A stretch of 64,000 bases of DNA from Candidatus Altimarinota bacterium (GTDB lineage Bacteria; Patescibacteriota; Gracilibacteria; UBA4473). Made by a program: the position numbers and the translations under genes. The DNA lies in the NCBI GenBank assembly GCA_020631075.1, contig JAHDHX010000003.1:124001-188000 (forward strand). The letters run 5' to 3'. Below are positions 40,396-51,233 of this stretch, piece after piece. Below the pieces are notes generated by a model that saw only the letters and a list, made by a program, of their open reading frames with translations, did not search any database and was not told where the DNA came from. Position 1 is the stretch's first letter, and each line of letters starts with the position of its first letter.

Positions 40396-40510
40396 GGGGG
40401 GGAAACATAAATGGAGCCCAGAGTCAGAGCAAGCGAAAACAGCGTGCTCTGGGGGACTGGATTGCTACATTTCAGTGAAGGGAATGACGAGGGAAGAAAA
40501 AATGGTTGAC

Positions 40511-40526
40511 CCACTATATGTAGTGG
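40511..40526. promoter_or_regulatory. Putative NrdR box 1
   Basis: CCACTATATGTAGTGG inside the longer palindrome ACCCACTATATGTAGTGGGT; matches the NrdR-box architecture. Confidence 0.75.
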
Positions 40527-40542
40527 GTACTTTTTGATTGTC

Positions 40543-40558
40543 ACACAATATGTTGTGC
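40543..40558. promoter_or_regulatory. Putative NrdR box 2
   Basis: ACACAATATGTTGTGC; centre 32 bp from box 1 (about three helical turns), upstream of nrdB. Confidence 0.8.
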
Positions 40559-40662
40559 AGCGCTGAATTTCAGAAATGTGGAAAAGTGCATAATTTCTGA
40601 ATAAGTTGCGACACTGAATTGTGGAAAACACATTTTGACTTTTTTTCTCTCTCTCCTTCACC

Positions 40663-41829
40663 ATGATGAACCCCACTGCCACAGCGGCCCAGCCCACCAC
40701 TGGTTTGCAGACGAATACCACGGCTTCACTGGCTGGCACCGCGCCCAGCAGCAGCCCCATGAGCACCGCGGCCCCTGCTGCCCCTGCGGCAGCGGCGGAA
40801 GAAGTTCCCTTCCACCTGCGGACAAAGAAAAAGTCACTGATTAACCGTAGCTCGACTGACCCGAATAAAATCTTGCCGATCCAGTACAGTTTTGCGCGGG
40901 AGTGCTACAAACAGGGGGTGGCGAATAATTGGATCCCTGAGGAAGTGAGTATGCAGGCGGACATCGAACTGTGGAAAAGCCAAGATGGTCTGACCGAAGA
41001 CGAGCGACGGATGATTATCTGGAATTTGGGATTTTTTAGCACGGCGGAGAGCCTGACGGCGAATAACATCGTGCTGACGGTCTACAAAAACATCACCAAC
41101 CCTGAGTGCCGGCAGTACCTCCTGCGCCAAGCGTATGAAGAGGCGATCCACACCGACACGTTCATTTATTGCTGTGACACACTGGGCCTTGACCCAGATG
41201 ATATCTACACCATGTACGAAACGATTCCTTCGATTAAGGAAAAGGATGACTTCGTGGTCAGTCTGACGAAGTCGATCATGGACCCGAGCTTTGAGGTGAA
41301 CATGGACGACCCTGCGTCAATCCAGAAGCTGGTGCATGACCTGGTGGGGTACTATGTGATTATGGAAGGGATTTTCTTTTATGCGGGGTTTGCCATGATG
41401 CTGTCGCTGCTGCGAAACAACAAGATGGTGGGGACCGGGGAGCAGTTTCAGTACATCCTGCGGGATGAGTCGGTGCACTTGTCGTTTGGCCAGCAGCTCA
41501 TCAACCAGCTGGTGGCCGAGCACCCAGAGATCTGGACGCCTGAGTTTAAGCAAGAACTGACTGATAACATCACCCGAGCGGTGGAACTGGAAGAACTGTA
41601 CGCTAAAGACGCCCTGCCGCGGGGTATCCTTGGGCTGCGGTCCGACACGGTGAATGAATACTTGCAGTTCATTGCTGACCGACGCTTGGAGCGTATTGGC
41701 CTCGACAAGGTGTACAACGCGTCAAACCCTTTCCCGTGGATGAGTGAAATTATGGATCTGTCAAAAGAAAAGAATTTCTTTGAGTCACGCGTGACGGAGT
41801 ATCAACAAGGGGGATCACTCGAGTGGTAG
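40663..41829 (+). CDS. nrdB: Ribonucleotide reductase beta subunit, class Ic-like (Phe at the radical Tyr position)
   Basis: MIIWNLGFFSTAESLTANNIVLTVYKNITNPECRQYLLRQAYEEAIHTDTFIYCCDTLGL; Glu129/Glu160/His163 metal-ligand pattern with Phe167. Confidence 0.92.
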   Translation: MMNPTATAAQPTTGLQTNTTASLAGTAPSSSPMSTAAPAAPAAAAEEVPFHLRTKKKSLINRSSTDPNKILPIQYSFARECYKQGVANNWIPEEVSMQADIELWKSQDGLTEDERRMIIWNLGFFSTAESLTANNIVLTVYKNITNPECRQYLLRQAYEEAIHTDTFIYCCDTLGLDPDDIYTMYETIPSIKEKDDFVVSLTKSIMDPSFEVNMDDPASIQKLVHDLVGYYVIMEGIFFYAGFAMMLSLLRNNKMVGTGEQFQYILRDESVHLSFGQQLINQLVAEHPEIWTPEFKQELTDNITRAVELEELYAKDALPRGILGLRSDTVNEYLQFIADRRLERIGLDKVYNASNPFPWMSEIMDLSKEKNFFESRVTEYQQGGSLEW

Positions 41830-41885
41830 ACCTCAACAATGCTTACTGAATAGTGCCCGATATAGGGGCCTCTCTCTCCTCTACG

Positions 41886-41919
41886 CCCCCAGACACTGAG
41901 TTGTCTGGGGGTGTTTTTT
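41886..41919 (+). terminator. Rho-independent terminator after nrdB
   Basis: CCCCCAGACA-CTGAGT-TGTCTGGGGG-TGTTTTTT. Confidence 0.85.
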
Positions 41920-41963
41920 GATTAATACAATATGCTGCGGGGGCAAACAGGTGCTATAATACC

Positions 41964-42731
41964 TTGATGAATAAGCCAAAGATCAGCCCAGAGGAAATAG
42001 TGGCCCTGCGGGAAGCGGGGCAAATAGTGGTCAGTCGTGGGCCAGCGCCTGCGGCCCTGCAGGGGGTCGACACCGAGACGGTGGGGGAGGTGCTGGGGGA
42101 GTATGAACGGTTGGCGGCGACGGAGCCAATCACGGCGGTGAAACTCTGGCAGGAGCTGCCCGACGACCCGACCGAGCTGACTGAGCGTGTGCTGCGGGCT
42201 GGGGTGAGCCTGTCCCCCGTGGTGCCCGCCGACGGTGAAGGTGAGCCGTATTTGCAACTGACGATCGGGGTGCTGGCGGGGGAAGCGGCGGCGGACATTG
42301 ACCTGCGTGACCTGACAGCCCTGACCCACCGCGCGTGGGCGGGTGGGGTGCTGGTGCGTGTCGGTGGTGTGACCGCGGACGCTGACCCACTGCTGGGTGG
42401 GGTGGCGACGGAAGTGCAACAGGTCGTGGGGGAAGACGCGGCCGGCCTGCTGGCCCTGCTGGCGTGGGCGACGGACAGTCCGTATAGCTTCACGCAGGAG
42501 CAAGTGACGGCCCTGACGCGGTTGAGCTTCGTGACGGAGAGTGACCAAGAACTGGAATGGCGTGCGGCTGAGCTGCTGGCCCCCGTGCTGGGGCCACTGG
42601 CCGAGGCGGGCGCCGACGAAGCCATGCTGGAAGAGGTGGTGACCGAAGCGATGCGGGAGATAGTGACCAGTGTGGTCAGGCTGAGCACAGAAGGGCAAGA
42701 CGTGGTGCTCACGGTGGGAGCCGCCGCGTGA
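41964..42731 (+). CDS. Hypothetical acidic protein
   Basis: 255-aa ORF, codon usage like neighbours; no family recognised. Confidence 0.6.
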   Translation: MMNKPKISPEEIVALREAGQIVVSRGPAPAALQGVDTETVGEVLGEYERLAATEPITAVKLWQELPDDPTELTERVLRAGVSLSPVVPADGEGEPYLQLTIGVLAGEAAADIDLRDLTALTHRAWAGGVLVRVGGVTADADPLLGGVATEVQQVVGEDAAGLLALLAWATDSPYSFTQEQVTALTRLSFVTESDQELEWRAAELLAPVLGPLAEAGADEAMLEEVVTEAMREIVTSVVRLSTEGQDVVLTVGAAA

Positions 42732-42775
42732 CGCAGCGGGGGGCTATGAAGAATACTGGGGCGGGTTTACACGGA

Positions 42776-45295
42776 CTACTCAGGGAGGAGTGAGCCCTGC
42801 TCGACGGGTTCGACGATCAGTGAGATCGACGCGACGGTGTCGTTTTTGGCTTTGAAGAGGATGACCCCCTGAGTGGAGCGGTTGCTGACTTTGATGGTTT
42901 CGATCGGGGTACGGATGGTTTGGCCTTCGCGGCTGACGATCAAGAGGTCGCCAGCTATGTCACGGCTAATGACGCGCGCGCCCGCGACGAGGCCTGTTTT
43001 CTTGGTCAGGTTGGCGACCTTGACACCGCTGCCGCCGCGTGACTGGGTGCGGTATTGGTCAACTCGGGTCATCTTGCCCAGACCGTTTTGGGTGACGACG
43101 AGGAGTTTGGCTTCGTCGTCACGCAGGACGTCCATCTCGACCACGGTGTCCCCTGGTTTGAGCTTAATGCCGCGGACACCCGCGGCGTTGCGGCCCATGG
43201 GGCGGACGTCGGCCTCGGGGAAGCGGATGGACTGGCCGTTTTGGGTGACGAGGAAGACTTCGTCTTCGCCTGAGCTGACCTTGGCCCAGTGCAAAAATTC
43301 GCCGTCTTTGAGCTTGAGGGCGATCAAACCCGAGCGGCGGATATTTTGAAATTGGGCGAGGTCGGTCTTTTTGATGGTTCCACCACTGGTACACATAAAG
43401 ATGTATTCCCCCACTGAGCGGGAGAGGTTGAGCACTTCGGTAACGCGCTCCTCTGGGCGGAGCTGCAAGAAGTTTACGATTGGGGTGCCTTTGGCGGTGC
43501 GGCTCGCTTCGGGGATCTCATACATAGGGAGCTGAAACACGCGCCCCTGTGAGGTGAAGAAGAGCAAATCATTGTGACTGGTGCCAAAGATGGACTTGAC
43601 TATGATGTCTTCGGCCTTGGTGGTGGCGCCTTTCACCCCGACACCACCACGCTTTTGCGTGCGGAAGTTTTTGGGGGAGAGTCTCTTAATGTAGTTTTTT
43701 TCGGTCAAGACGACCAGCATATCTTCGTCTGGGATGATGTCCTTGGCGTTGAATTCGCCCAGGGCGTGGGCGTGGACCTTGGTGCGGCGGCCGTTGTCGA
43801 ATTTTACTTTGGCGGCTTTGAGTTGGTCCTTAATGATGTCGGCTTGAAGAGCACGGTCAGCCAAAATGGCTTCGAGTTCTTTGATGAGGGCTTGCTTCTC
43901 GGCGAGTTCGTCTTCGATCTTCTTACGCTCAAGCCCAGCAAGAGTCTGCAGTCGCATCTCCAGAATGGCTTTGGTTTGCCTTTCGCTGAGGCCAAACTTG
44001 GCCATCAGCGCTTCGGCGGCGAGTTCTTTGGTTTCGGAGCCGCGGATGATGGCGATGACTTCGTCGATGTGGTCGAGGGCGATCTTGAGCCCTTCGAGGA
44101 TGTGGGCGCGCTCCTGCGCGATGCGCAGGTCGTAGCGGGTGCGGCGCTCGATGACTTCGTAGCGGTGGTCGACGAAGTAGGTCAAGACTTGCTTGAGGTT
44201 GAGCAATCGCGGGTGGATGCCGTCGACGAGGGCGATCATGTTGAGGTTGAAGCTCTTTTGCAGGGGGGTGAGCTTAAAGAGCTGGTTGAGGATTTTTTTC
44301 GGGTAGGCGTCACGCTTGAGCTCGATCACGACCCGAACGCCTTCGCGGTTTGACTCGTCACGCAGGTCAGAGATGCCGTCGATCTTCTTTTCCTTCACGA
44401 GGTCGGCGATCTTAATGATGAGGTCGGCTTTGTTTACCTGATAGGGGATCTCGGTGACGATGATAGCGTGCTTGCCCCCGCGGATTTCTTCGATGTTGGT
44501 GCTGGCGCGCATGATGACACCGCCACGGCCTGTTTCGTACATTTTTTTCAGAGCGCCACCGTCGTATATCTCTGCCCCAGTGGGGAAGTCAGGGCCCTTA
44601 ATGAAGCCCATGAGGTCTGTGATAGTGGCTTCGGGGTGGTTGACCAGATGGGTGGTGGCGTCGACGAGCTCGGCGAGGTTGTGGGGGGGGATGTTGGTCG
44701 CCATACCGACGGCGATCCCCATGGTGCCATTAAGAAGGAGCTGTGGCACGGTGCTGGGCATCACGCTGGGCTCGGTGGTGGTGGAGTCGTAGTTGGGCCG
44801 AAAGTCGACGGTTTCTTTTTCAATATCTTCGAGCATGAGCTCGGTGATGCGGGTCATCTTGGCTTCCGTGTAACGCATGGCGGCGGGGTTGTCGCCGTCG
44901 AGCGAGCCGAAGTTTCCTTGGCCGTCCACCAATGGGTAGCGCAGGCTGAAGTCTTGGGCCATCCGCACCATGGACATATATACCGCGCTGTCACCATGCG
45001 GGTGGTATTTCCCCAGCACGGCTCCGACCACGTTGGCGGACTTGCGGTACTTGGCGGTGGGGCGCAGGCCGTTTTCGTGCATGGCGTAGAGGATCCGTCG
45101 GTGGACAGGTTTGAGCCCGTCGCGCACGTCTGGCAACGCCCGTGAGACGATCACCGACATGGCGTAGGAGAGATAAGACTCCTCCATGTCCGTAATAATG
45201 TCTCGCATCACGAGGCGAGGGTTGTTGTCGGGTTCATCTTCGGTGAAGAGCTGGTCTTCGGTGGGGTCTGTCGGTGGGGTTAGGTCGTCTGCCAT
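42776..45295 (-). CDS. gyrA: DNA gyrase subunit A
   Basis: [38 protein letters not shown]...[41 protein letters not shown]...[10 protein letters not shown]; gyrA-box-like QKRGGVG. Start MADDLTPP at 45295. Confidence 0.95.
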   Translation of the reverse strand: MADDLTPPTDPTEDQLFTEDEPDNNPRLVMRDIITDMEESYLSYAMSVIVSRALPDVRDGLKPVHRRILYAMHENGLRPTAKYRKSANVVGAVLGKYHPHGDSAVYMSMVRMAQDFSLRYPLVDGQGNFGSLDGDNPAAMRYTEAKMTRITELMLEDIEKETVDFRPNYDSTTTEPSVMPSTVPQLLLNGTMGIAVGMATNIPPHNLAELVDATTHLVNHPEATITDLMGFIKGPDFPTGAEIYDGGALKKMYETGRGGVIMRASTNIEEIRGGKHAIIVTEIPYQVNKADLIIKIADLVKEKKIDGISDLRDESNREGVRVVIELKRDAYPKKILNQLFKLTPLQKSFNLNMIALVDGIHPRLLNLKQVLTYFVDHRYEVIERRTRYDLRIAQERAHILEGLKIALDHIDEVIAIIRGSETKELAAEALMAKFGLSERQTKAILEMRLQTLAGLERKKIEDELAEKQALIKELEAILADRALQADIIKDQLKAAKVKFDNGRRTKVHAHALGEFNAKDIIPDEDMLVVLTEKNYIKRLSPKNFRTQKRGGVGVKGATTKAEDIIVKSIFGTSHNDLLFFTSQGRVFQLPMYEIPEASRTAKGTPIVNFLQLRPEERVTEVLNLSRSVGEYIFMCTSGGTIKKTDLAQFQNIRRSGLIALKLKDGEFLHWAKVSSGEDEVFLVTQNGQSIRFPEADVRPMGRNAAGVRGIKLKPGDTVVEMDVLRDDEAKLLVVTQNGLGKMTRVDQYRTQSRGGSGVKVANLTKKTGLVAGARVISRDIAGDLLIVSREGQTIRTPIETIKVSNRSTQGVILFKAKNDTVASISLIVEPVEQGSLLPE

Positions 45296-45476
45296 GGGCA
45301 AGGTGTCAGCAATGAGAGGAGGGGGATCGGGGGTAATGTACGAAAAAACCTGCTGGGGGCAAACCGAGGGGGAAAACAAATAGGTGAGCAGAGAATCGAT
45401 GCACGGTTTGACACTGGGGGGTGCCTCCTTACCATGCGCGGCGAAACCCTCATTATTTCATACAACCAACTATTAC

Positions 45477-47564
45477 ATGGGTAAAGTGAGTCACTATCCG
45501 CTCGACAAGGTGCGGAACATCGGAATCATCGCGCACATCGACGCAGGGAAAACCACCTGTACGGAACGGATTTTGTATTACACTGGGAAGTCGCACAAGA
45601 TCGGTGAAGTGCACGAAGGGGAGGCCACCATGGACTGGATGGAGCAAGAACAAGAACGCGGAATTACGATTACTTCCGCGGCGACGACGTGTTTCTGGAA
45701 AGACTGCCAGATCAACATCATTGACACGCCTGGCCACGTGGACTTCACGGTGGAGGTAGAGCGCTCGCTGCGGGTGCTGGACGGGGCGGTGTGTGTGTTT
45801 GACGGGGTGGCGGGGGTCGAACCCCAGTCTGAAACTGTCTGGCGGCAAGCGGATAAGTACAACGTGCCACGGATGTGTTTCATCAACAAACTGGACCGAA
45901 CAGGGGCTTCGTTTTGGCGGAGTTATGACTCGATCTTGCAACGGTTGACCAAAAACGCGTACCCGATCCAGCTGCCGATCGGTGAAGAGAGTGACTTCCA
46001 GGGGGTGATCGACCTCGTGACGATGCGTGCGATCGTGTACTATGACGACCTCGGGAAAGATGTCCGTGATGAGGAAATCCCCGCGGATATGGCCGACAAA
46101 GCCCAAGAATGGCACGAAAAAATGGTCGAAGCCATTGCGGGGAGTGACGAGAGCCTGATGGAGAAGTATCTGGAAGAGGGGGCGCTGACCCAAGATGAGA
46201 TCATTGCGGGGATCCGTAAGGCGACTATCGCGGGTGAATTTGTAGGAGTCTTGACCGGGACGGCGCTGAAAAACAAAGGCGTGCAGCCACTGCTGGACGC
46301 AGTGACGGCGTACCAGCCTTCCCCGCTGGACATCACCCCAGCGACGGGGGTCGACCCAGACGACAGCGAAGTAGAAATCGTCCGTAAGTCAGACCAAAAT
46401 GAACCAACGGCGGCGTTGGCCTTTAAGATCGCGACTGACCCCTATGTCGGTCGGTTGACCTTCGTGCGGGTGTATAGCGGTGAGCTAAAGTCTGGCTCTT
46501 ATGTCTACAACCCAGTGAGTGGCAAAAAGGAGCGTATCGGGCGGTTGCTGCAGATGCACGCCAACACCCGAGAAGAAATTGACGCCATCCCTGCGGGGCA
46601 CATCGGGGCGGTGGTGGGCCTGAAGGCGACCCGCACGGGGGACACGCTCTGTGACGAAGACAACCAAGTGGTGCTCGAATCGATTGAGTTCCCTGAGCCA
46701 GTGATTTCGATTTCTATCGAGCCGAAAACCAAAGCCGACCAAGAAAAAATGGGGATCGCGCTGCAGAAGCTGGCCGAGGAAGATCCGACCTTCCGTGTGC
46801 ACACGGACGAAGAAACCAACCAGACGATTATCTCGGGGATGGGTGAGTTGCACTTGGACATCATCGTGGACCGTATGAAGCGAGAATTTAAGGTGGAGGC
46901 CAACATTGGTCGGCCACAGGTGGCGTACCGTGAGACGATCTCGCAGGAGACTGCGTATGAGTATGTCCACAAGAAGCAGTCAGGTGGTCGGGGGCAATTT
47001 GGTCATGTGATTGGGTTTATCCGCCCTGCGGAGCCCGGTACTGGTTTCAAATTTATCAACAGCATTAAGGGGGCGTCGATCCCAAATGAGTACATCCCTG
47101 GGTGTCAGAAAGGGTTCCAAGAGGCGATGACGCGGGGGATCCGCGCGGGGTACCCCGTGGTGGACGTGGAAGTGGAGCTGACCGACGGAAACTACCATGA
47201 TGTGGACTCGTCTGAGCTGGCCTTCAAGATTGCGGCGATTTCAGCCTTTAAAGAAACGGCCCCCAAGGCTGGGGCGAGCATCATCGAGCCGATGATGGAC
47301 GTGGAGGTGATCACGCCTGATGATTACATTGGTGATGTGATGGGGAATTTGTCCTCGAAACGGGGGATCATCCAAGAGACTGGTGACCGCGGGCTGGCGA
47401 AATTTATCAAAGCGAAGGTGCCGCTGTCGGAGATGTTTGGGTATGCGACTGACCTGCGGTCGATGACTCAAGGTCGAGCGAGTTATAGCATGGAATTTGG
47501 TGAATACGCCAAAGTGCCTGAAAGTGTGGCCAAGAAAATTATCGAAGAACGAACGGGAGCTTAG
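45477..47564 (+). CDS. fusA: Elongation factor G
   Basis: [74 protein letters not shown]; track ORF starts at 45384, canonical start 45477. Confidence 0.96.
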   Translation: MGKVSHYPLDKVRNIGIIAHIDAGKTTCTERILYYTGKSHKIGEVHEGEATMDWMEQEQERGITITSAATTCFWKDCQINIIDTPGHVDFTVEVERSLRVLDGAVCVFDGVAGVEPQSETVWRQADKYNVPRMCFINKLDRTGASFWRSYDSILQRLTKNAYPIQLPIGEESDFQGVIDLVTMRAIVYYDDLGKDVRDEEIPADMADKAQEWHEKMVEAIAGSDESLMEKYLEEGALTQDEIIAGIRKATIAGEFVGVLTGTALKNKGVQPLLDAVTAYQPSPLDITPATGVDPDDSEVEIVRKSDQNEPTAALAFKIATDPYVGRLTFVRVYSGELKSGSYVYNPVSGKKERIGRLLQMHANTREEIDAIPAGHIGAVVGLKATRTGDTLCDEDNQVVLESIEFPEPVISISIEPKTKADQEKMGIALQKLAEEDPTFRVHTDEETNQTIISGMGELHLDIIVDRMKREFKVEANIGRPQVAYRETISQETAYEYVHKKQSGGRGQFGHVIGFIRPAEPGTGFKFINSIKGASIPNEYIPGCQKGFQEAMTRGIRAGYPVVDVEVELTDGNYHDVDSSELAFKIAAISAFKETAPKAGASIIEPMMDVEVITPDDYIGDVMGNLSSKRGIIQETGDRGLAKFIKAKVPLSEMFGYATDLRSMTQGRASYSMEFGEYAKVPESVAKKIIEERTGA

Positions 47565-47592
47565 AGATTGATTTTACTTGTCCGTATTACAG

Positions 47593-47624
47593 AAAAAGCC
47601 CCCCTCAGCTGAGGGGGGCTTTTT
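47593..47624. terminator. Bidirectional terminator between fusA and the convergent 336-aa gene
   Basis: AAAAAGCCCCCCTCAGCTGAGGGGGGCTTTTT, perfect palindrome. Confidence 0.92.
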
Positions 47625-47639
47625 GGTAGCAAGTGACTC

Positions 47640-48650
47640 TTACTTATGCCGTTTGATCCAGTCGAGGGGGGTGTATTCACCCAGGTGGTGACGGTGGAGC
47701 AAATGCTCACGCAGGAAGCGTTGGCGGGAAATCTTGGGGGTGTCGCCGTCGAAGCGCAGGAGCGGAGTGAGGGGGGGCTCGCCAAAGGCTCGCTCGGGGT
47801 GAGGGTGGTAGCGCAGCCAGGCGACGGAGTCATGGAGGTGGGCACGGCGGTTGGTGCTGATTTCGTAGAGGAGCCACAGCAGAAACAGCAACGCCAGCCC
47901 GCCAAGCAAGTAGGGAAAATAGGGCGTGACCCACTGCCAAAAAGGGTCCAGCAGGGGTTTACTTTTCCGATCGTGGATTTCTTGCCACTGTCGGGGGATG
48001 ACGTAACTGTAGGCGGGGTCGATGAAGCTGGGGTCGGTGAGGTCGACCTGCGCTTGCAGCACTTGGGTTTGCTCGCCTTGGTCAACGGTGAGTTGGAGGT
48101 CAAGGGGGGTGTCGTCACGCGTGAAGCGGCCGACCCACTCGGCCCCAGTGGCCCGCAGGGGCGTGGTGCCGACCGAATATAAATCTGTCAACATCTCCTC
48201 CCCCACCCCGAGGGTGACTTGGGTGAAGTACTCCGTGGGGGCGTGGGTGTCGAGGAAGGCATTAAAGCGGACCACCCCTGCGTCGACCCCCGAGGCCGTA
48301 AAGGTGGGGACGTCTAACCCAGTTTGGCCCAGGCCAAGGACGATCACGGTGGGGTCTGTCAGCTGGGCTTCGGCCTCCGCCACGGTGACGACCTGCGCAG
48401 TGGGGAACTGGCGAATTTCGGCCAGCACGGCTTCGTAGTCGGCGACTTCATTGGGCGAGAAACCCCGCGCAAACACCACCTGCGGCGCGCGCCCGACCGC
48501 GTCGGGCCCCGGCAGCACGACTATCCGCACAAAACCAGGGGTGTCTTCGGTGCGGAAGACTTCAAACTCTGCCAGCTGGGCGTGTGCGCCCCCACCGACG
48601 AGCCCGATGACGGCCAGCAATGCAGCGAAAAGTGTTGTCCGAATTCTCAT
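47640..48650 (-). CDS. Hypothetical membrane-anchored exported protein
   Basis: Signal peptide (MRIRTTLFAALLAVIGLVGGGAHA), extracytoplasmic domain, TM (YFPYLLGGLALLFLLWLLYEI), His/Arg-rich tail. Confidence 0.65.
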   Translation of the reverse strand: MRIRTTLFAALLAVIGLVGGGAHAQLAEFEVFRTEDTPGFVRIVVLPGPDAVGRAPQVVFARGFSPNEVADYEAVLAEIRQFPTAQVVTVAEAEAQLTDPTVIVLGLGQTGLDVPTFTASGVDAGVVRFNAFLDTHAPTEYFTQVTLGVGEEMLTDLYSVGTTPLRATGAEWVGRFTRDDTPLDLQLTVDQGEQTQVLQAQVDLTDPSFIDPAYSYVIPRQWQEIHDRKSKPLLDPFWQWVTPYFPYLLGGLALLFLLWLLYEISTNRRAHLHDSVAWLRYHPHPERAFGEPPLTPLLRFDGDTPKISRQRFLREHLLHRHHLGEYTPLDWIKRHK

Positions 48651-48664
48651 TCGGAATTATTTTA

Positions 48665-50665
48665 TTATATATTTAGTAATTTGTACAATATAAATGCGGC
48701 TTCACCGCGGGTTATGCTTTCGTGCGGTTGCACGCGATAGACTCGATTGGCGGGGAGGGCTTCGTGCTCAAGCGCGTAGGCGATGTAGGGCGCAAACCAG
48801 TCGCTGGAGCGGACATCTTTCGCCACCCGATGATATGGCTGGGGGATCTGGGCCCCAGTGGTGCGAGCGGCCAGCGTGACAAACTCGGCCCGAGTGACTG
48901 ACCGTGCTGGGCGGAAGGTGTTGTCGTCGTACCCAGTGACGTACTGGTGGGTGAGGGCTGTTTCTAGGTACGGGACGTACCACGTGTTGGGCTCTGTGTC
49001 GTGGAAGGGGAGGTCAACGGTGTAAGCGAGGTCAATCCCCAGACCTTCGATCAATAGTTTGACGGTTTCCGCGCGGTTGACTTCGTTGTCTGGGCGATAG
49101 GTTTGGTCTTGGTATCCGTTGATCACTCCGCGCTGGTGCAGTGCTTTGATTGCCTCGGCATACTGATGGTCAGTGATGTCTTTCAGCGTTGAGTGGGGTT
49201 CGGGGGCTGGAGCTGGCTGTAACTGGGGTTCTGCAGGTGGTTCTGGCGCACTGTCGGGTATGAGTTTGGGCTGCGGCAGTGGTGGGGTGACGGTGGTGGG
49301 TTTTTCTTGCCCGTCTATGACGGCTGAAGCGGTCTGGCCCCAGGCCCCTTCGGCGATCACCTTCATGCCTGCAGTTGACTGGGTGAGGAGGTCAACGGTC
49401 GCTTGGCCGTTTTGCAGCTGGTGCGCGGTGAGGTAGGTCGGACTGAGGAAGGCTTGGTCACCCAGACTCGTCCGCAGGCGTACCCCTGCCGACAAGTCGG
49501 TCGCGGGGTCGATGGTGAGAGTGACTTGGGTGACCTCCCCCGCGGTGTAGGCCTCTGGGGTGATCCATTGGGGTTCCGCAACTGGCTGGCTGGCGGCACT
49601 GGGGACGTAGCCCTCGTTAGCGGGTGGCTCTGGTGTAGTGTTGGCTTTGAGCATTTGCCCGAGGGTTGTTTCGGTGGAAAGACCTGCCTCAACCGTGAGG
49701 TCAGCGGTGGGGATAAAATCTTGGTATTGCATTACCCACGCCATCGGGTCGATGGTGTACTGATAGGCTTTCTGTTTGCCATACCCCATCCTCACACCGT
49801 CAAAAAATGAGTTTATGCCCGCGGCTTCGATCTCTTTCCAAGTGAAAGGCCAGTAGGGAGAAAAGGGGGCTTGGTTGGTGTCGATCTGGAAATGAAGATG
49901 AGGGGTGGTGCTCATCCCCGTTGAGCCGACCTGACCGATCACTTCGCCTTTGGTGACGGTTTGCCCCACCTGCACAAACTCCGCTGACAGATGAGAGTAA
50001 GACGAACGGTAGGTGGTGCGTGTGTTGGCGTTGTCGAGGGCGGGCACCCCGACGTGGGTCACGACGACGTGCAGCCCTGAGCCATACTTTGAGGCTTCGG
50101 CCTTCGTTACGACCCCATTGGCAATGGCGTGGACTGGGGTGCCTGTCGGGGCCTTGATGTCCACGGCCAAGTGCGACCCACTGTGGGCGGTGCCGTCGAG
50201 CTCGTAGTTGCCCATATACGGCACGCTGTACGTTATGTAGGCGTTGATTCGGTCTTTGTCGGTGATGGTCGTACCACGCACGTCGGTGAAATTAGGGGTA
50301 TAGTCAGGGATGGGGATGATCTTGCCCGCGGGGAGCTGGTCAAAGCGCATTTGCCGCTCGGCGGGGGTGAGCTGTGACCAGTCGGCCATCTGCTGCACGG
50401 GCATGGTGGTGCCGGTGAACTCAATGGGCTGGCTGTCGATCAAAGACGTCCGAAAAAGATAGGAACGCTCACCCAGCCACTGGGAACTGAAAAGAGACAC
50501 GAGCAAGAAGCCGACGATCACGAGGGCAAATGGTTTCTCACGGAAGAATCGCTCCCAGCTGTAGGTCGTGTCTCGTACCTTCCGCGCGGTGAACCCGTGC
50601 GCTGTGGGCGGCAGCGGGGTGTGCTGGTCGGTCACGGGTCGGATTTCATAGTCAAATTCAGACAT
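48665..50665 (-). CDS. M23 family metallopeptidase with C-terminal SLH domains
   Basis: HSGSHLAVDIKAPTGTPVHAIANGVVTKA...YSHLSAEFVQVGQTVTKGEVIGQVGSTGMSTTPHLHFQI (M23); three SLH-like repeats at the C-terminus (INGYQDQTYRPDNEVNRAE, VTGYDDNTFRPARSVTRAEF). Confidence 0.88.
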   Translation of the reverse strand: MSEFDYEIRPVTDQHTPLPPTAHGFTARKVRDTTYSWERFFREKPFALVIVGFLLVSLFSSQWLGERSYLFRTSLIDSQPIEFTGTTMPVQQMADWSQLTPAERQMRFDQLPAGKIIPIPDYTPNFTDVRGTTITDKDRINAYITYSVPYMGNYELDGTAHSGSHLAVDIKAPTGTPVHAIANGVVTKAEASKYGSGLHVVVTHVGVPALDNANTRTTYRSSYSHLSAEFVQVGQTVTKGEVIGQVGSTGMSTTPHLHFQIDTNQAPFSPYWPFTWKEIEAAGINSFFDGVRMGYGKQKAYQYTIDPMAWVMQYQDFIPTADLTVEAGLSTETTLGQMLKANTTPEPPANEGYVPSAASQPVAEPQWITPEAYTAGEVTQVTLTIDPATDLSAGVRLRTSLGDQAFLSPTYLTAHQLQNGQATVDLLTQSTAGMKVIAEGAWGQTASAVIDGQEKPTTVTPPLPQPKLIPDSAPEPPAEPQLQPAPAPEPHSTLKDITDHQYAEAIKALHQRGVINGYQDQTYRPDNEVNRAETVKLLIEGLGIDLAYTVDLPFHDTEPNTWYVPYLETALTHQYVTGYDDNTFRPARSVTRAEFVTLAARTTGAQIPQPYHRVAKDVRSSDWFAPYIAYALEHEALPANRVYRVQPHESITRGEAAFILYKLLNI

Positions 50666-50875
50666 CCTTGGCGGTCGGGGAAAGGCAAAAGGTATCTGGT
50701 AATTATACGCCTTTCACAAGGCAAAAACAATCACCTGACACAGTTTGACTTGCACCAGCCGCACACACGGTGTAAATTCCTGTGCGCTGTTTCCTTTAGC
50801 GGCTTTCCTCGCCTTTTACGCTTCGGCCAAGGTGAAGAAACGATGAAAGAAGTCAGCCAGTAGGTCTTAACAGGT

Positions 50876-50952
50876 GCACGCGTAGCTCAGCTGGATAGAG
50901 CACTGGTCTTCGGAACCAGGTGTCGGGGGTTCGAATCCCTCCGCGTGTACCA
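50876..50952 (+). tRNA. tRNA-Arg (anticodon UCG), CCA encoded
   Basis: GCACGCGTAGCTCAGCTGGATAGAGCACTGGTCTTCGGAACCAGGTGTCGGGGGTTCGAATCCCTCCGCGTGTACCA; anticodon loop CTTCGGA. Confidence 0.95.
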
Positions 50953-51233
50953 ACCACCTTTTAAGCCTTTCTAGGAACGGCTTTTCAGGGTATCCTGGAC
51001 AAGCGAACTTTGTGGGATTCGAACTTCAAAAAACGCTTTAAGTCACTGATAGACTGTTCTTTTTTGTACTAGACCCTTTGCCTTGAGTTTTCTGAACACC
51101 TGTGATTTTCCTGCAAGGGCAAGTAGGCTCGCTATTTTGGGGCTATTCTTATGTTTCTAAATCACAGATGTTTCTCTGTTTAAAAGAGGAAAATTCCTCT
51201 CGCACTTTGTTCAGAATTCCCACAATCATCGGC

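Noticed and set aside
41922-42712. Two overlapping ~255-aa minus-strand ORFs
   Set aside because: Mutually overlapping antisense frames of the 41964-42731 gene; His/Arg/Pro-rich or Ser/Ala-rich compositions typical of shadow ORFs.
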